Assembly (NCBI GenBank): GCA_002898355.1
Contig: BEHD01000013.1
Span: 1 to 39,423 of the forward strand
Direction: 5' to 3'
From: an archaeon HR01
Lineage (GTDB): Archaea > Thermoproteota > Nitrososphaeria_A > Caldarchaeales > Caldarchaeaceae
Length of the DNA stretch: 39,423 nt
Below the pieces are notes generated by a model. That model did not search any database and was not told the DNA's origin. It worked only from the letters and a program-made list of their open reading frames with translations. The position numbers and the translations under genes were made by a program. Of the stretch, positions 7,056 through 15,784 are shown piece after piece. Numbering within the stretch: position 1 is the first letter of the stretch; every line of letters begins with the position of its first letter.

Positions 7056-8420
7056 TTTCCCAGGATTCATTATATTGTTTGGGTCAAGCACGTTCTTGAT
7101 TCTCTGAAGGAGCTTAAAGCCCGGCACTCCGTGTTCATAGGCCATCATATCGGCCAGTCTAATACCTACTCCGTGGCAGTACTCCATCGAGCCTCCCAGG
7201 CTGTGGGCTGTCGCCAGCAGCTCCTTCAACATCTTCAACGCATTATCTCTGGCCTGTCCAACATATGCTATTGAGAAGTTTTCCGGATGCCTCCAGACCC
7301 CCCTATCCACGATGAGGAACCTATTCCGTGAAAGCACTTCCCCACTGAGCCGTCTATACTCCAACACCTTCGAGATTGGGAGGGAGACATGGATGAAGTC
7401 GAAGATGTTGTCACCCCAGAGCCGGTCGATATCACCCTTTAAGACGTGATTCATGAACCTTTGAGCTACCTCATGTCTTCTTCTCCAGAAATCATGGGGC
7501 CACGTATCATCAGTTTTCACACCTCCACATCTCTCAACTATCTCGGATATTCTCCTAGTTTTCGCATCCACCTCCTCCGCCACCCCCTCAACCATTATGA
7601 ATAGCTCGCTCTCATAGTCGCCTAGGGGGTCTGACGGCTCATCCAAGACCTCACCATATTCGAGAGAGGTGGGTGTTAGGCCTACACCGCTGAGCCGCTG
7701 TAAAGCCCTGAAACCCTCCTCAAAGCTTGGAAACCTATATCCTAGAAACATCCGTTTCTCTGGTATGGGGTAGACCCTGAGCACGGCCTTTGTTATGACG
7801 CCCAGCACACCCTCGCTTCCTATGAAGAGGTTGGCGAGGCTTGGACCTGTAGACGAATCCTCCACATATCTTGTCCCCAGAACCTCCGCCGTGGGGAGGA
7901 CGACCTCCAGCCCGAGAACCTGTCTTCTCATGGAGCCGTATGATGCTGCGGTATATCCCATACCGTTGGTGGCTATGCTGCCTCCAACCGTAGCATACTG
8001 TTTTGTCCATGGGTCGTGGCCAAGCATCAACCCCTCCTTCGAGAGTCTCTCATCCAGCTCGGCCAGTGTAATGCCAGCCTCACATACTACGAGACGGTCT
8101 TCAGGTCTTACCTCCAAAACCCTGTTCATCTTACGCATATCCAACATTATGGAATCGGTTAACGGTATAGCGCCACCCATGAGACCTGTCATGCCGCCGA
8201 CAGGGACGATGGGGACTTTAAACATGTTCGCATACCTGACCACATACACAACCTCATCTGTTGACTTGGGATAGACAACCACGAGCTTGGAGGGCTCCGT
8301 ATGCCTCTCGAAGCCTCTATACCTTCTCAGCCCGTCATATAGGTAGGGCCCCAAATCGGCCTTCTCCAACAGCCTGCACTGGATTGAGTGTTCTTTCAGA
8401 GCCTCCACCAGCTTATCCAT
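7044..8420 (-). CDS. GlcD-type FAD-linked oxidase (glycolate/D-lactate dehydrogenase family)
   Basis: The 458-residue product has the PCMH FAD-binding domain in its N-terminal half (VPVGGMTGLMGGAIPL near residues 75-90, and VGGSIATNGMG near 145-155) and the C-terminal oxidase domain ending in DPNNIMNPGKLGF, typical of the vanillyl-alcohol oxidase/GlcD family. It probably oxidises a 2-hydroxy acid such as glycolate or D-lactate. Its start overlaps the DUF131-like gene, which itself overlaps a Rieske ferredoxin gene, so the three form a tight operon in which the Rieske protein could be the electron acceptor. The exact substrate is not determined. Confidence 0.88.
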   Translation of the reverse strand: MDKLVEALKEHSIQCRLLEKADLGPYLYDGLRRYRGFERHTEPSKLVVVYPKSTDEVVYVVRYANMFKVPIVPVGGMTGLMGGAIPLTDSIMLDMRKMNRVLEVRPEDRLVVCEAGITLAELDERLSKEGLMLGHDPWTKQYATVGGSIATNGMGYTAASYGSMRRQVLGLEVVLPTAEVLGTRYVEDSSTGPSLANLFIGSEGVLGVITKAVLRVYPIPEKRMFLGYRFPSFEEGFRALQRLSGVGLTPTSLEYGEVLDEPSDPLGDYESELFIMVEGVAEEVDAKTRRISEIVERCGGVKTDDTWPHDFWRRRHEVAQRFMNHVLKGDIDRLWGDNIFDFIHVSLPISKVLEYRRLSGEVLSRNRFLIVDRGVWRHPENFSIAYVGQARDNALKMLKELLATAHSLGGSMEYCHGVGIRLADMMAYEHGVPGFKLLQRIKNVLDPNNIMNPGKLGF

Positions 8421-8664
8421 GCCCGAACCCGAAGAAATACAAAGCCAGAATTAGAAGTATTGCCGCCAGCAGTAGGGTGAGGAGTGATGCCCGCAACCCA
8501 CCTCTCAAGATAACCGGTATAGGCCCTATCAATATCACGGAGAAACCCCCTCCCCTAACCTGGCCACGCCCAACCATCCGGAGGAGGTAAAACACCAACA
8601 TCATGAACCCGGCCAATATCAACGCCATGCCTGCCAGCAGGACAGCCGAATCCAACCCACTCAC
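8413..8664 (-). CDS. small two-span membrane protein (DUF131-like)
   Basis: The 83-residue product has hydrophobic helices at about residues 7-30 and 60-80, separated by a Gly-rich stretch with GGGFSVILIGPIPVILRGG. This matches the archaeal DUF131 family of small membrane proteins of unknown role. The GTG start overlaps the stop of the Rieske gene as GTGA, and its end overlaps the FAD oxidase start, so translation is coupled on both sides. Confidence 0.75.
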   Translation of the reverse strand: MSGLDSAVLLAGMALILAGFMMLVFYLLRMVGRGQVRGGGFSVILIGPIPVILRGGLRASLLTLLLAAILLILALYFFGFGHG

Positions 8665-8969
8665 CCCAGCCCTATAAACACCTCACCATCCTTTACAGAT
8701 ACAGGGTATGTCTTGAGATCTTTCGTGGCCGGCGGGTTGAGAACACGGCCATCCTCCAGCCTAAACCTCGAGAGATGAACCGGACATGTTAAAGTGCCGT
8801 CGACCACTAGCCCGTTCTCCAGCTCCGCATACTCGTGGGTGCAGATGTTGGATACTGCGTATATCTTTCCGTTGTCGTTGATTATCAGAACCTGCTCCCC
8901 CTCAACCTCCACCACTAGCCGTGCGCCCTCCGGCAATTCCGAGAGCCTAGCCACACGATGAAGCCTCAT
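8661..8969 (-). CDS. Rieske [2Fe-2S] ferredoxin (second copy)
   Basis: The 102-residue product has Rieske motifs CTH near residues 43-45 and CPVH near 61-64. It parallels the copy at 5518-5826 in length and layout, including the shared VAxxSELPxG start region. I set the start at 8969 because a TATA box (8996-9003) lies about 30 bases upstream. A longer in-frame start at 9083 would run into the divergent lysX gene. As the first gene of an operon with DUF131-like and GlcD-like genes, it may carry electrons for that oxidase. Confidence 0.9.
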   Translation of the reverse strand: MRLHRVARLSELPEGARLVVEVEGEQVLIINDNGKIYAVSNICTHEYAELENGLVVDGTLTCPVHLSRFRLEDGRVLNPPATKDLKTYPVSVKDGEVFIGLG

Positions 8970-8995
8970 GCCGGTAACATCTTTTGGGGAGATAG

Positions 8996-9003
8996 ATTTA
9001 TAT
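8996..9003 (-). promoter_or_regulatory. TATA box of the Rieske-DUF131-GlcD operon
   Basis: ATATAAAT on the minus strand lies 27-34 bases before the ATG at 8969. It supports that start and a leaderless mRNA. Confidence 0.55.
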
Positions 9004-9043
9004 CCTTGCCGGAGCATCACGGTTCTGGCCAGTGGCTCGGTAG

Positions 9044-9895
9044 ATGGCTGGACAAACGCTTGAGATAATCTACGATGTTCCAAGGGTTGAGGAGAAGCTC
9101 ATCCTGAAGTCCGCCAAGATGCGCGGGCTGTCGGTGAGGCTGACGAATGTGAGGCAGCAGCACCTGTTATTCGATAAGCCCTCCGTCGACATAAGCCTCG
9201 TCAGATGCATCTCGATGTATAACGCAGCCCACTCTGCAGCCGTTAGGGAGGGGGTTGGGGTAAGGGCGATAAACAGTTCGGAGGCCATAATCTATTCCGG
9301 TAACAAGATATTGACGGTCTCTAGGCTCAAGGCCGCCGGACTCCCAACCCCCAGAACGGCGGTGGGTTTGGATGATGAGGCTGCTGCTAAAGCCCTCGAG
9401 AATGTGGGCCTCCCCGCTGTGGATAAGCCGCCTATAGGGAGCTGGGGTAGGCTGGTGGCCCTCATAAAAGACGAGCTCACCTTCAAAACGGTGTTGGAGC
9501 ATAGGAGGATGATATCCTCAACCATAATGAAGACCCATCTCATCCAAGAGTATATCGACATCCCCAATAGGGATGTGAGAACGGTTGTCCTCGGGGATGA
9601 GGTTTTGGGCGCCATATACAGGTATAGGGGTGACGGAGACTGGAGGACTAACGTGGCTAGGGGCGGCGTCCCTGTCACCGCATTCCTAAACGATGAGCTG
9701 AGGGAGATAAGTATCAAGACGGCCAGGGCGGTGGGCGGGGACCTAGTCAGCGTCGACATATTCGAGACCGTGGACGGTAGCTACCTCGTCAACGAGGTGA
9801 ACGGCGTCCCAGAGTTTAAAGGGCTGATGCAGGCCACAGGCGTGGATGTCCCCGAGAAGATAGCCGACTACATACTGGGACAGCTTAGACGCTAG
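9044..9895 (+). CDS. lysX: LysX-like ATP-grasp ligase (alpha-aminoadipate-LysW ligase)
   Basis: The 283-residue product is an ATP-grasp enzyme of the RimK/LysX branch. It has an N-terminal preATP-grasp segment (IIYDVPRVEEKLIL), a nucleotide-binding KPPIGSWGRLVA near residues 127-138, NVARGG near 200-205, and EVNGVPEFKGL near 247-257, where Glu and Asn bind Mg and ATP. LysX joins 2-aminoadipate to the carrier protein LysW in archaeal lysine biosynthesis, and related ArgX and RimK enzymes add glutamate. The EVNxxxEFK signature favours LysX. LysW and the later genes are absent here, while lysC, asd and thrC lie within 12 kb. Confidence 0.8.
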   Translation: MAGQTLEIIYDVPRVEEKLILKSAKMRGLSVRLTNVRQQHLLFDKPSVDISLVRCISMYNAAHSAAVREGVGVRAINSSEAIIYSGNKILTVSRLKAAGLPTPRTAVGLDDEAAAKALENVGLPAVDKPPIGSWGRLVALIKDELTFKTVLEHRRMISSTIMKTHLIQEYIDIPNRDVRTVVLGDEVLGAIYRYRGDGDWRTNVARGGVPVTAFLNDELREISIKTARAVGGDLVSVDIFETVDGSYLVNEVNGVPEFKGLMQATGVDVPEKIADYILGQLRR

Positions 9896-10401
9896 ATTTT
9901 CAGCATACATCTGGTGCATGGCCGGGACGACTTTCTATCCGTATCCTCTATGCTGTTGCTGAAATGCATGACACAGAGCGGGTCTGGGCAGTGGGACAGG
10001 CCGAGTAGATGCCCCACCTCATGCACAGCCTCCTTCACAGACCTCTCGATATAGAGGTGGGGGTCATACTCGCCTGTGTAGAGACGCTGGTCCAGCCTAC
10101 TCGTGGAGACTATGCCCACACCACCCGGCGCATATCCGAAGACATAGTTCAAGCCAGCGACGTAGATATCCCTCCAGGTCAGGATGAGGAACAGCCTATC
10201 CCGGGCTGGCGACACCAGCGATATCAGACCGGCCGCATCATACTGGCCGCGGCCCCTGTTGTAGAACCTCTCGGCCCCTTCCAGCCTCACCATACGAGCC
10301 TCCACATCCAACCCGTAAACCTCCCGGAGAGACCTTGATATCGCCGCCGCCAGCCCTCCATCATCCACCTCGGACAGGAGAACCAGCCTTCCAGCCCTCA
10401 C
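9892..10401 (-). CDS. archaemetzincin zinc metalloprotease
   Basis: The product (about 169 residues from GTG at 10401) has the zinc-binding motif HEVGHLLGLSHC near residues 127-138, followed by CVM and the paired CTRC near the C-terminus. This is the extended HExxHxxGxxHC-CxM pattern of archaemetzincins, zinc proteases conserved across archaea with poorly known substrates. The GTG is chosen because TTAAAAC at 10426-10432 lies about 28 bases upstream. The frame stays open to 10503, but that stretch overlaps the divergent kinase gene. The end overlaps the convergent lysX by four bases. Confidence 0.9.
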   Translation of the reverse strand: MRAGRLVLLSEVDDGGLAAAISRSLREVYGLDVEARMVRLEGAERFYNRGRGQYDAAGLISLVSPARDRLFLILTWRDIYVAGLNYVFGYAPGGVGIVSTSRLDQRLYTGEYDPHLYIERSVKEAVHEVGHLLGLSHCPDPLCVMHFSNSIEDTDRKSSRPCTRCMLKI

Positions 10402-10424
10402 AGCCCAGATACACCCACCACACT

Positions 10425-10432
10425 GTTTTAAG
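10425..10432. promoter_or_regulatory. shared, near-palindromic TATA element
   Basis: GTTTTAAG reads as a TATA-like box on both strands. It is about 28 bases from the archaemetzincin GTG on one side and about 29 bases from the kinase ATG on the other, so one element could serve both divergent genes. Confidence 0.4.
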
Positions 10433-10457
10433 GCGGCGAATAAAAGATTACGCCGTG

Positions 10458-11045
10458 ATGAGGGTCTTATGGGTCTCAGGAGTTCCCGGTGTGGGGAAGA
10501 CATCCATAGGTATGGCTCTAGCCCGAAGGCTTGACGCCGTCTTCATAGACATACCTGAATACGTGGGTAGGACTGGCATCGCCTCAGGATACGACCCCTC
10601 CACCGGCTCCCTCCTCGTGGAGCCTTCGAAGCTGGCCCGGAAGCTGGGAGAGACCTTCCGAGAGGGCCGTCGATATGTTTTAAGCAGCCACATAGTGGTA
10701 GACCTGCATATACGGGGGACCCGCTGTATAGTCCTAAGGCTCCACCCCCTCAGGCTTTACAGAAGGCTTCTGAGGAGGCGATACCCCAAATCCAAGATAG
10801 CCGAGAACCTCGAGGCCGAGTTCCTGGGGGTGTGCTATCTCGAGGCCGTCCAAGCCCTCGGCCCACGCCGGGTTTCCCAGCTGGATGTTACGGGCCTCAC
10901 ACCCGCAAAGGCTGTGTCGAGATGTATCAGGCTCCTGGCTGGAGACGGAGGCGACAGGGTTGACTGGCAGTCCCAGCTACGTGGGAGGGAGCTGGGCCGC
11001 CTCCTCTCCATAATGGCTGTGGGTAGGCTTTCAAAGGTTTTTTAG
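10458..11045 (+). CDS. adenylate kinase-like NTPase (AK6/Fap7 family)
   Basis: The 195-residue product begins with a P-loop GVPGVGKT at residues 8-15 and contains YPKSKIAENLEAEFLG near 110-125, matching the Fap7/AK6 pattern of a basic lid followed by K-I-x-E-N-x-x-A-E. In archaea and eukaryotes Fap7 binds ribosomal protein S11 and helps small-subunit maturation while having adenylate kinase or ATPase activity. The C-terminal 40 residues (DRVDWQSQLRGRELG onward) extend past the usual domain. The neighbours, ABCE1 and further off ksgA, also act on the ribosome. Confidence 0.85.
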   Translation: MRVLWVSGVPGVGKTSIGMALARRLDAVFIDIPEYVGRTGIASGYDPSTGSLLVEPSKLARKLGETFREGRRYVLSSHIVVDLHIRGTRCIVLRLHPLRLYRRLLRRRYPKSKIAENLEAEFLGVCYLEAVQALGPRRVSQLDVTGLTPAKAVSRCIRLLAGDGGDRVDWQSQLRGRELGRLLSIMAVGRLSKVF

Positions 11046-11137
11046 GTGGACAGCCCATCCAACGCAGGTAGTCTGGCATGAGATATTCCAGCTTTTAGCG
11101 TGGCTGAGCTTCTCCAACCATCCAGAGGTGTTACGAT

Positions 11138-12925
11138 ATGCTAGCGGAGCATAGGGTTGCGGTACTGGATAGGGATTCCTGCGACTCCAAGAAATGCGGC
11201 AACTGGCCATGCATAACCTACTGCCCACCTGTGAGAAACAAGATTGAGGCCATCAAGATGGGTGATGACGGCTACCCCATAATCAACGAGACGCTCTGTA
11301 TAAGCTGCGGCATCTGCGTCAAGAAGTGCCCCTTCGAAGCCATAACCATCATAAACCTTCCCTCGGAGCTTAGGGATAGCCTCACCCACCAGTACGGTGT
11401 TAACAAGTTCAAGCTGTTCAGGCTCCCCTACTCGGAGCCGGGTAAGGTGGTGGGGCTTCTGGGGAAGAACGGCATAGGCAAGTCCACAGCCATATCCATC
11501 CTAGCCGGAGTCCTGAAACCCAACTTCGGAGAGCTGGAGAAGGAGATGACTTGGAGTGAGGCGGCCAAGCATTTCAGAGGCTCACTAGTCCAGGAACATC
11601 TCCAAAAACTGGCCGAGAGAAAAATCGTCACCTCCTACAAGCCCCAGAACGTATCCAAGATACCCGAGGTCGTGGTGGGGGCCGTCCGCCAGATATTGGA
11701 GAGGGTCGCCCCAGCCGACGAGGTGGATGAAGTAATCAAGGCTCTGGAGCTGGATGCCGTGGCTGATAGAGATGTCTCAGCCCTCAGCGGTGGCGAGCTC
11801 CAACGCCTAGCCATAGCCGCATGCATCTTGAGGAAGGCTGACCTCTACCTGCTGGATGAGCCGTCCAGCTTCCTCGATATACGTCAGCGGATGAGGGTTT
11901 CAGCCGAGATTAGGCGGCTGGCTGAGAGGGGCTCCAGGGTTGTGGTGGCCGACCACGATCTGGCTGTTCTGGACTATCTCTCGGATATCATATTCGTCTT
12001 CTATGGTGAGCCGTCGGTCTATGGTGTGGTGGCTGGGCCTTACGGTTGTAGGGAGGGGATAAACATCTTCGTGGAGGGCTTCATCCCCGATGAAAACCTC
12101 AGGTTTAGACCTGAGAGGATTGAGTTTCAGGTGAAGCCGCCTTCTAGGATGGAGGAGGGGGTTGAGAAGCTGCAGTGGCCTGAGATGTCCAAGACCTATG
12201 AGGGCTTCAGGCTTTCCATTTCGCCGGGATACGTGGCTAGGGGCGAGGTCCTAGGGATAGTAGGCCCCAACGGTATAGGTAAGACGACATTCGCCAGGAT
12301 AATCGCCGGCGTAGACCACTCCGACGAGGGCTATTCCTTCGACCCCAAGGCCGTGAGCTATAAGCCCCAGTATCCGGAGGCCCGCGATATCACGGTGGAG
12401 CAGGTTTTGAGGGATGCGGCGGCTGAGAGGTTTGACAGCTCCACCTACTTCTCCATGATAGTCCAGCCCTTCAGACTTGAAAAGATGATGGATAGGATGC
12501 TTTCGGAGCTGAGCGGTGGGGAGCTTCAGAAGGTGAGCGTGGCCGAGGCCCTCTCAAGGCAGGCCGAAATATACGTCTTAGACGAGCCGAGCGCATACCT
12601 CGACGTGGAGGAGCGATATCATATGGCTAGGCTGATACGGAGGCTAGCCCTCGACATGCGTGTCTACATCCTCCTGATAGAGCATGACTTCACCGTCCTA
12701 GACTTCGCCTCCACAAGCCTCATGGTCTTCAGAGGTGAGCCTGGCAGATATGGAGTGGCTGAGAGGCCGACAGACCTTCGAAACGGGTTCAACACCTTCC
12801 TAAGGGACATGGGTGTAACCTTTAGAAGAGACCATGAAACGAAGAGGCCAAGGGTAAACAAGCCAGGCTCCCAGCTGGACAGGCTGCAGAAGCAGCAGGG
12901 CGAATACTACTATCTCACCTCCTAG
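11138..12925 (+). CDS. rli1: ABCE1/Rli1 ribosome recycling factor
   Basis: The 595-residue protein starts with two 4Fe-4S sites (CDSKKCGNWPCITYC, then CISCGICVKKCPF). It continues with two ATP-binding cassettes: Walker A GKNGIGKST with signature LSGGELQRLA, and Walker A GPNGIGKTT with signature LSGGELQKVS. This layout is unique to ABCE1, which splits 70S ribosomes after termination together with aRF1 or Pelota. The length is standard. GAGGTG at 11125-11130 precedes the ATG by seven bases, so this gene has a leader. The last 11 bases overlap convergent thrC. Confidence 0.98.
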   Translation: MLAEHRVAVLDRDSCDSKKCGNWPCITYCPPVRNKIEAIKMGDDGYPIINETLCISCGICVKKCPFEAITIINLPSELRDSLTHQYGVNKFKLFRLPYSEPGKVVGLLGKNGIGKSTAISILAGVLKPNFGELEKEMTWSEAAKHFRGSLVQEHLQKLAERKIVTSYKPQNVSKIPEVVVGAVRQILERVAPADEVDEVIKALELDAVADRDVSALSGGELQRLAIAACILRKADLYLLDEPSSFLDIRQRMRVSAEIRRLAERGSRVVVADHDLAVLDYLSDIIFVFYGEPSVYGVVAGPYGCREGINIFVEGFIPDENLRFRPERIEFQVKPPSRMEEGVEKLQWPEMSKTYEGFRLSISPGYVARGEVLGIVGPNGIGKTTFARIIAGVDHSDEGYSFDPKAVSYKPQYPEARDITVEQVLRDAAAERFDSSTYFSMIVQPFRLEKMMDRMLSELSGGELQKVSVAEALSRQAEIYVLDEPSAYLDVEERYHMARLIRRLALDMRVYILLIEHDFTVLDFASTSLMVFRGEPGRYGVAERPTDLRNGFNTFLRDMGVTFRRDHETKRPRVNKPGSQLDRLQKQQGEYYYLTS

Positions 12926-14120
12926 CGAGATATGAGGACTCTCTAGGTTTGTTGGGGACGAGGTCTGGGTTGGGGTCTTTCAGTGCGTGGCCTGTTGCGA
13001 CGCAGACAACTGTCTCGGACCTGTCCAAGAGGCCCTGCTCCCTCAGCTTCTTCACGCCTGCAAGGGATGCGGCCGAGGCCGGCTCCACCCCTATACCCTC
13101 TCCAGATGCGAGAAGACGCTGGGCCTCCAGAATCATCTCATCGCTAACCTTCTCCACCAGACCCTCCGACTCCCTGATAGCCCTCAAGGCCTTAAGCCAG
13201 TTAACAGGCTTTCCTATCCTTATGGCTGACGCTATAGTCCTCGGACTCTCCACCGGGATAAGCCTTTCATCACCTCTCCTCACCATGTCGACGAACGGTG
13301 ACGCGCCCTCGGCCTGAACACCGACCAGCCTGGGATGGGTCCTGGCCAGCCCAACCATCTCAAGCTCCTTGAAACCCTTCCATATAGCGGATATATTCCC
13401 ACAATTCCCCACCGGCACGCTCACCACATACTCCCCATCCCCCAAAACCTCCCAAACCTCATACGCCAGGGTTTTCTGCCCCTCTATACGCCAGGGGTTC
13501 ACCGAGTTCAGGATGTATATGCCGGATTCCCTCGACGATGAGAGGACTGTCTGGAGGGCTGTGTCGAACCCCTCATCCACGGTGTAGGTCTCGGCTCCAT
13601 GAAGCATTGTCTGGAAAAGCTTGCCGGCCGCAACCCTACCCCGGGGCACTAGGACTATCGCCTTCACTCCGGCGGCTGCAGCGTAGGCCGCCATCGATGA
13701 CGAGGTGTTCCCCGTCGACGCGCATATAACGGTCTCCCTCCCCAGCTCCAGGGACTTGGTGATGGCCACGCTCATGCCACGGTCTTTAAAGCTTCCCGTA
13801 GGGTTCCCCCCTTCAAATTTGACGTAGAGGTTTTTTACGTCGGCCCATCTGGCCGCCTTCTCAGCCCGGTAGAGCGGGGTCCCCCCCTCGTGGAGGGTGA
13901 TGGGTTCGCGCTCCACAGGGATGAGCTCCCGATACCGCCACATGGTGAATTTCCGGCTGGCCCACAGGTTCTTGAGCTCTATAGGGTTTAGACGGCCGAT
14001 GTCGCCTACGACATCCAGTAGGTTGCCGCAGTCTCCGCAGAAGTAGATTATGCTGTCGGCTGGGAATTCACGGCCGCATGATATACATCTGAGAAGTATC
14101 TCAGACCTCACATCGCTCAC
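12915..14120 (-). CDS. thrC: threonine synthase
   Basis: The 401-residue product has an N-terminal zinc-ribbon-like segment (CISCGREF, then CGDCG), the PLP-binding lysine in NPTGSFKDRG near residue 110, and the phosphate loop VPVGNCGNIS near 235-245. It converts O-phosphohomoserine to threonine. The start is GTG at 14120, two bases after the stop of a small membrane-protein gene. Together with lysC and asd 5 kb away it supplies aspartate-family synthesis. Homoserine dehydrogenase and kinase are not in this window. Confidence 0.95.
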   Translation of the reverse strand: MSDVRSEILLRCISCGREFPADSIIYFCGDCGNLLDVVGDIGRLNPIELKNLWASRKFTMWRYRELIPVEREPITLHEGGTPLYRAEKAARWADVKNLYVKFEGGNPTGSFKDRGMSVAITKSLELGRETVICASTGNTSSSMAAYAAAAGVKAIVLVPRGRVAAGKLFQTMLHGAETYTVDEGFDTALQTVLSSSRESGIYILNSVNPWRIEGQKTLAYEVWEVLGDGEYVVSVPVGNCGNISAIWKGFKELEMVGLARTHPRLVGVQAEGASPFVDMVRRGDERLIPVESPRTIASAIRIGKPVNWLKALRAIRESEGLVEKVSDEMILEAQRLLASGEGIGVEPASAASLAGVKKLREQGLLDRSETVVCVATGHALKDPNPDLVPNKPRESSYLARR

Positions 14121-14122
14121 AT

Positions 14123-14317
14123 TCAGAAAAGTAATGCGAGTATGGAGCCGATTATCATGAACGCTATCACCATGACGAAGAGGGCTGATATTATCGGGTA
14201 GGCTATAGAGGATACGGTGGAGTAGAGATATGCTATGTATATCGAGGCTGCTGCAAGCCCCGCTCCAACACCCTTAATCAGATACCTAGCTATCCTACCA
14301 CCAATCGGCTTGCTCAT
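14123..14317 (-). CDS. small two-span membrane protein upstream of thrC
   Basis: The 64-residue product has two hydrophobic helices (about residues 15-38 and 40-62) after a basic N-terminus (SKPIGGRIARYLIKG). No family is recognised. It ends two bases before the thrC GTG, which indicates one transcript. A functional link with threonine synthesis is not evident. Confidence 0.6.
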   Translation of the reverse strand: MSKPIGGRIARYLIKGVGAGLAAASIYIAYLYSTVSSIAYPIISALFVMVIAFMIIGSILALLF

Positions 14318-14363
14318 AACCTGTCTAATCGGAAGGTTATGCAGTTATTTATATGGTTGAAGT

Positions 14364-14441
14364 ATGCGGTGCGGCCTACGTGTAGCAGGCCCCGCAACCG
14401 GGATCAAGTTCATCTAGCATCTTTATTATCAAGCACCGCAT
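14364..14441. repeat. long-range inverted repeat upstream of the molybdenum hydroxylase operon
   Basis: ATGCGGTGC at 14364-14372 is the exact reverse complement of GCACCGCAT at 14433-14441. Inside it lies a second hairpin, GGCCT/AGGCC, at 14373-14391. The TATA-like box of the downstream gene sits within the interval. The same core (ATGCGGT and ACCGCAT) frames the structured leader of lysC at 18.8 kb. It could be a pair of regulator sites or a structured RNA. On the minus strand a 21-codon frame (14376-14441) ending in DELDPGCGACYT fills the interval. Confidence 0.5.
14422..14428 (+). promoter_or_regulatory. TATA box of the three-subunit molybdenum hydroxylase operon
   Basis: TTTATTA is centred 27 bases before the ATG at 14452, as expected for a leaderless mRNA. 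It lies just inside the right arm of the inverted repeat at 14364-14441, so a protein bound there could block transcription. Confidence 0.5.
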
Positions 14442-14451
14442 CCTGTATCCG

Positions 14452-14916
14452 ATGAGTGGTGTCAGAGTTGTGGGCAGGTATAGCTTCATCCTTAACGGCC
14501 GGCCTACAACGGTGGAAGCCCCGCCCGGATACACCCTTCTAGAGACGTTGCGGCAGATACTTCATCTCACAGGAACCAAGGATGGATGTAGCAGTGGAGA
14601 CTGCGGAGCCTGTACTGTCCTTCTCGACGGTAAAGCTGTCCACTCCTGTCTAACGCTAATCTCCCAAGTGGAGGGGAGGGAGGTCACCACTGTGGAGGGG
14701 CTGGCCGGCTCTAAAGTGGTTAAATCCTTCGCAGAATCTGGGGCGGTCCAGTGCGGATACTGCACACCCGGTTTCGTTGTGGCTGTTGAGGCGCTTCTCA
14801 GAGCAAACCCTAACCCGAGTATTGAGGAGGTGAAGGAGGCCCTGAGGGGGAATCTCTGCAGATGCACTGGCTATGTGAAGATTCTCGACGCCGTAAAGAT
14901 GGCTATAAGTGATTAG
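14452..14916 (+). CDS. molybdenum hydroxylase small subunit (two [2Fe-2S] clusters)
   Basis: The 154-residue product has a plant-type ferredoxin domain with CSSGDCGACTVLLDGKAVHSC near residues 46-66, and a second, helical iron-sulfur domain with CGYCTPG and CRCTGY near 100-140. This is the CoxS/XdhC-type small subunit that passes electrons from the molybdenum site to FAD. It is the first of three overlapping or abutting genes in the order small, medium, large. There is no N-terminal export signal, so the complex should be cytoplasmic. Confidence 0.95.
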   Translation: MSGVRVVGRYSFILNGRPTTVEAPPGYTLLETLRQILHLTGTKDGCSSGDCGACTVLLDGKAVHSCLTLISQVEGREVTTVEGLAGSKVVKSFAESGAVQCGYCTPGFVVAVEALLRANPNPSIEEVKEALRGNLCRCTGYVKILDAVKMAISD

Positions 14917-14917
14917 G

Positions 14918-15784
14918 ATGGTCTCCCTATACGATATCCAAGTCTTCACACCGAGAACCCTTGAGGAGGCGCTGGAGCTTCTGGACAAGATGGGTGGCAG
15001 GACGAAGATTATAGCTGGGGGGACAGACCTGATAATCCAGATGAGGCATGGACTAGCTCCTAGGAGAGACCTCATCAACATATACGGGTTGAGGGAGCTA
15101 CGCTATATCCGTGAGGAGCATGGAATGGTCAGAATAGGCGCCCTCACAACATTCTCGGAGATAGCCGCATCGGAGCCTATACAGAAACATGTGCCATTCC
15201 TGGCCGAGGCAGCCAACACCATAGGCTCCATACAGATAATGAACAAGGCCACCATAGGGGGGAACCTGGTCAACGCATCTCCTGCCGCTGACTCGCTGCC
15301 ACCCCTATACGTCCTCGACGCCTCAGTGAAAATCGTGGGGAGAAAGGGGGAGAGGACTGTATCTATCGAGAGGTTCTACAAGGGCTACAAGAAGATGGAT
15401 ATAGCGCCGGACGAGATACTGGCCGAGATATCCTTCAAGATCCCCGACACAGATGGGAGGGGGCTGTTCTTTAAGCATGGGCTAAGGCTGGGCGACGCCA
15501 TCTCAGTCGTTAACGGGGCTGTCTGGATGAGGAGACGGGAGGGGGTTATCGAGGATGTTAAGATATCCCTCGGCGCAGTGGCTCCAACGGTGGTGAGGGC
15601 TAGGAGGAGTGAGGAGATTCTGAAGGGTGCAAAGCCGGATGATGAGAACCTCCGTCAGGCTGCCAGGGCCGTCATCCACGATATCAGCCCAATAGATGAT
15701 GTGAGGGGCTCTGCCGGCTACAGGGCTGAGATGGCTGTCAACTATGTATACATGGCTTTGAAGAGGCTGGTGATGGGGCGTTGA
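14918..15784 (+). CDS. molybdenum hydroxylase medium (FAD) subunit
   Basis: The 288-residue product carries the CoxM/XdhB-type FAD-binding domain, with AGGTDLIIQMR near residues 33-43 and TIGGNLVNASPAAD near 110-123, followed by the C-terminal domain of these subunits. It accepts electrons from the iron-sulfur subunit and passes them to NAD, a quinone or another acceptor. The ATG at 14918 follows the preceding stop by one base. The last bases overlap the TTG start of the large subunit. Confidence 0.93.
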   Translation: MVSLYDIQVFTPRTLEEALELLDKMGGRTKIIAGGTDLIIQMRHGLAPRRDLINIYGLRELRYIREEHGMVRIGALTTFSEIAASEPIQKHVPFLAEAANTIGSIQIMNKATIGGNLVNASPAADSLPPLYVLDASVKIVGRKGERTVSIERFYKGYKKMDIAPDEILAEISFKIPDTDGRGLFFKHGLRLGDAISVVNGAVWMRRREGVIEDVKISLGAVAPTVVRARRSEEILKGAKPDDENLRQAARAVIHDISPIDDVRGSAGYRAEMAVNYVYMALKRLVMGR

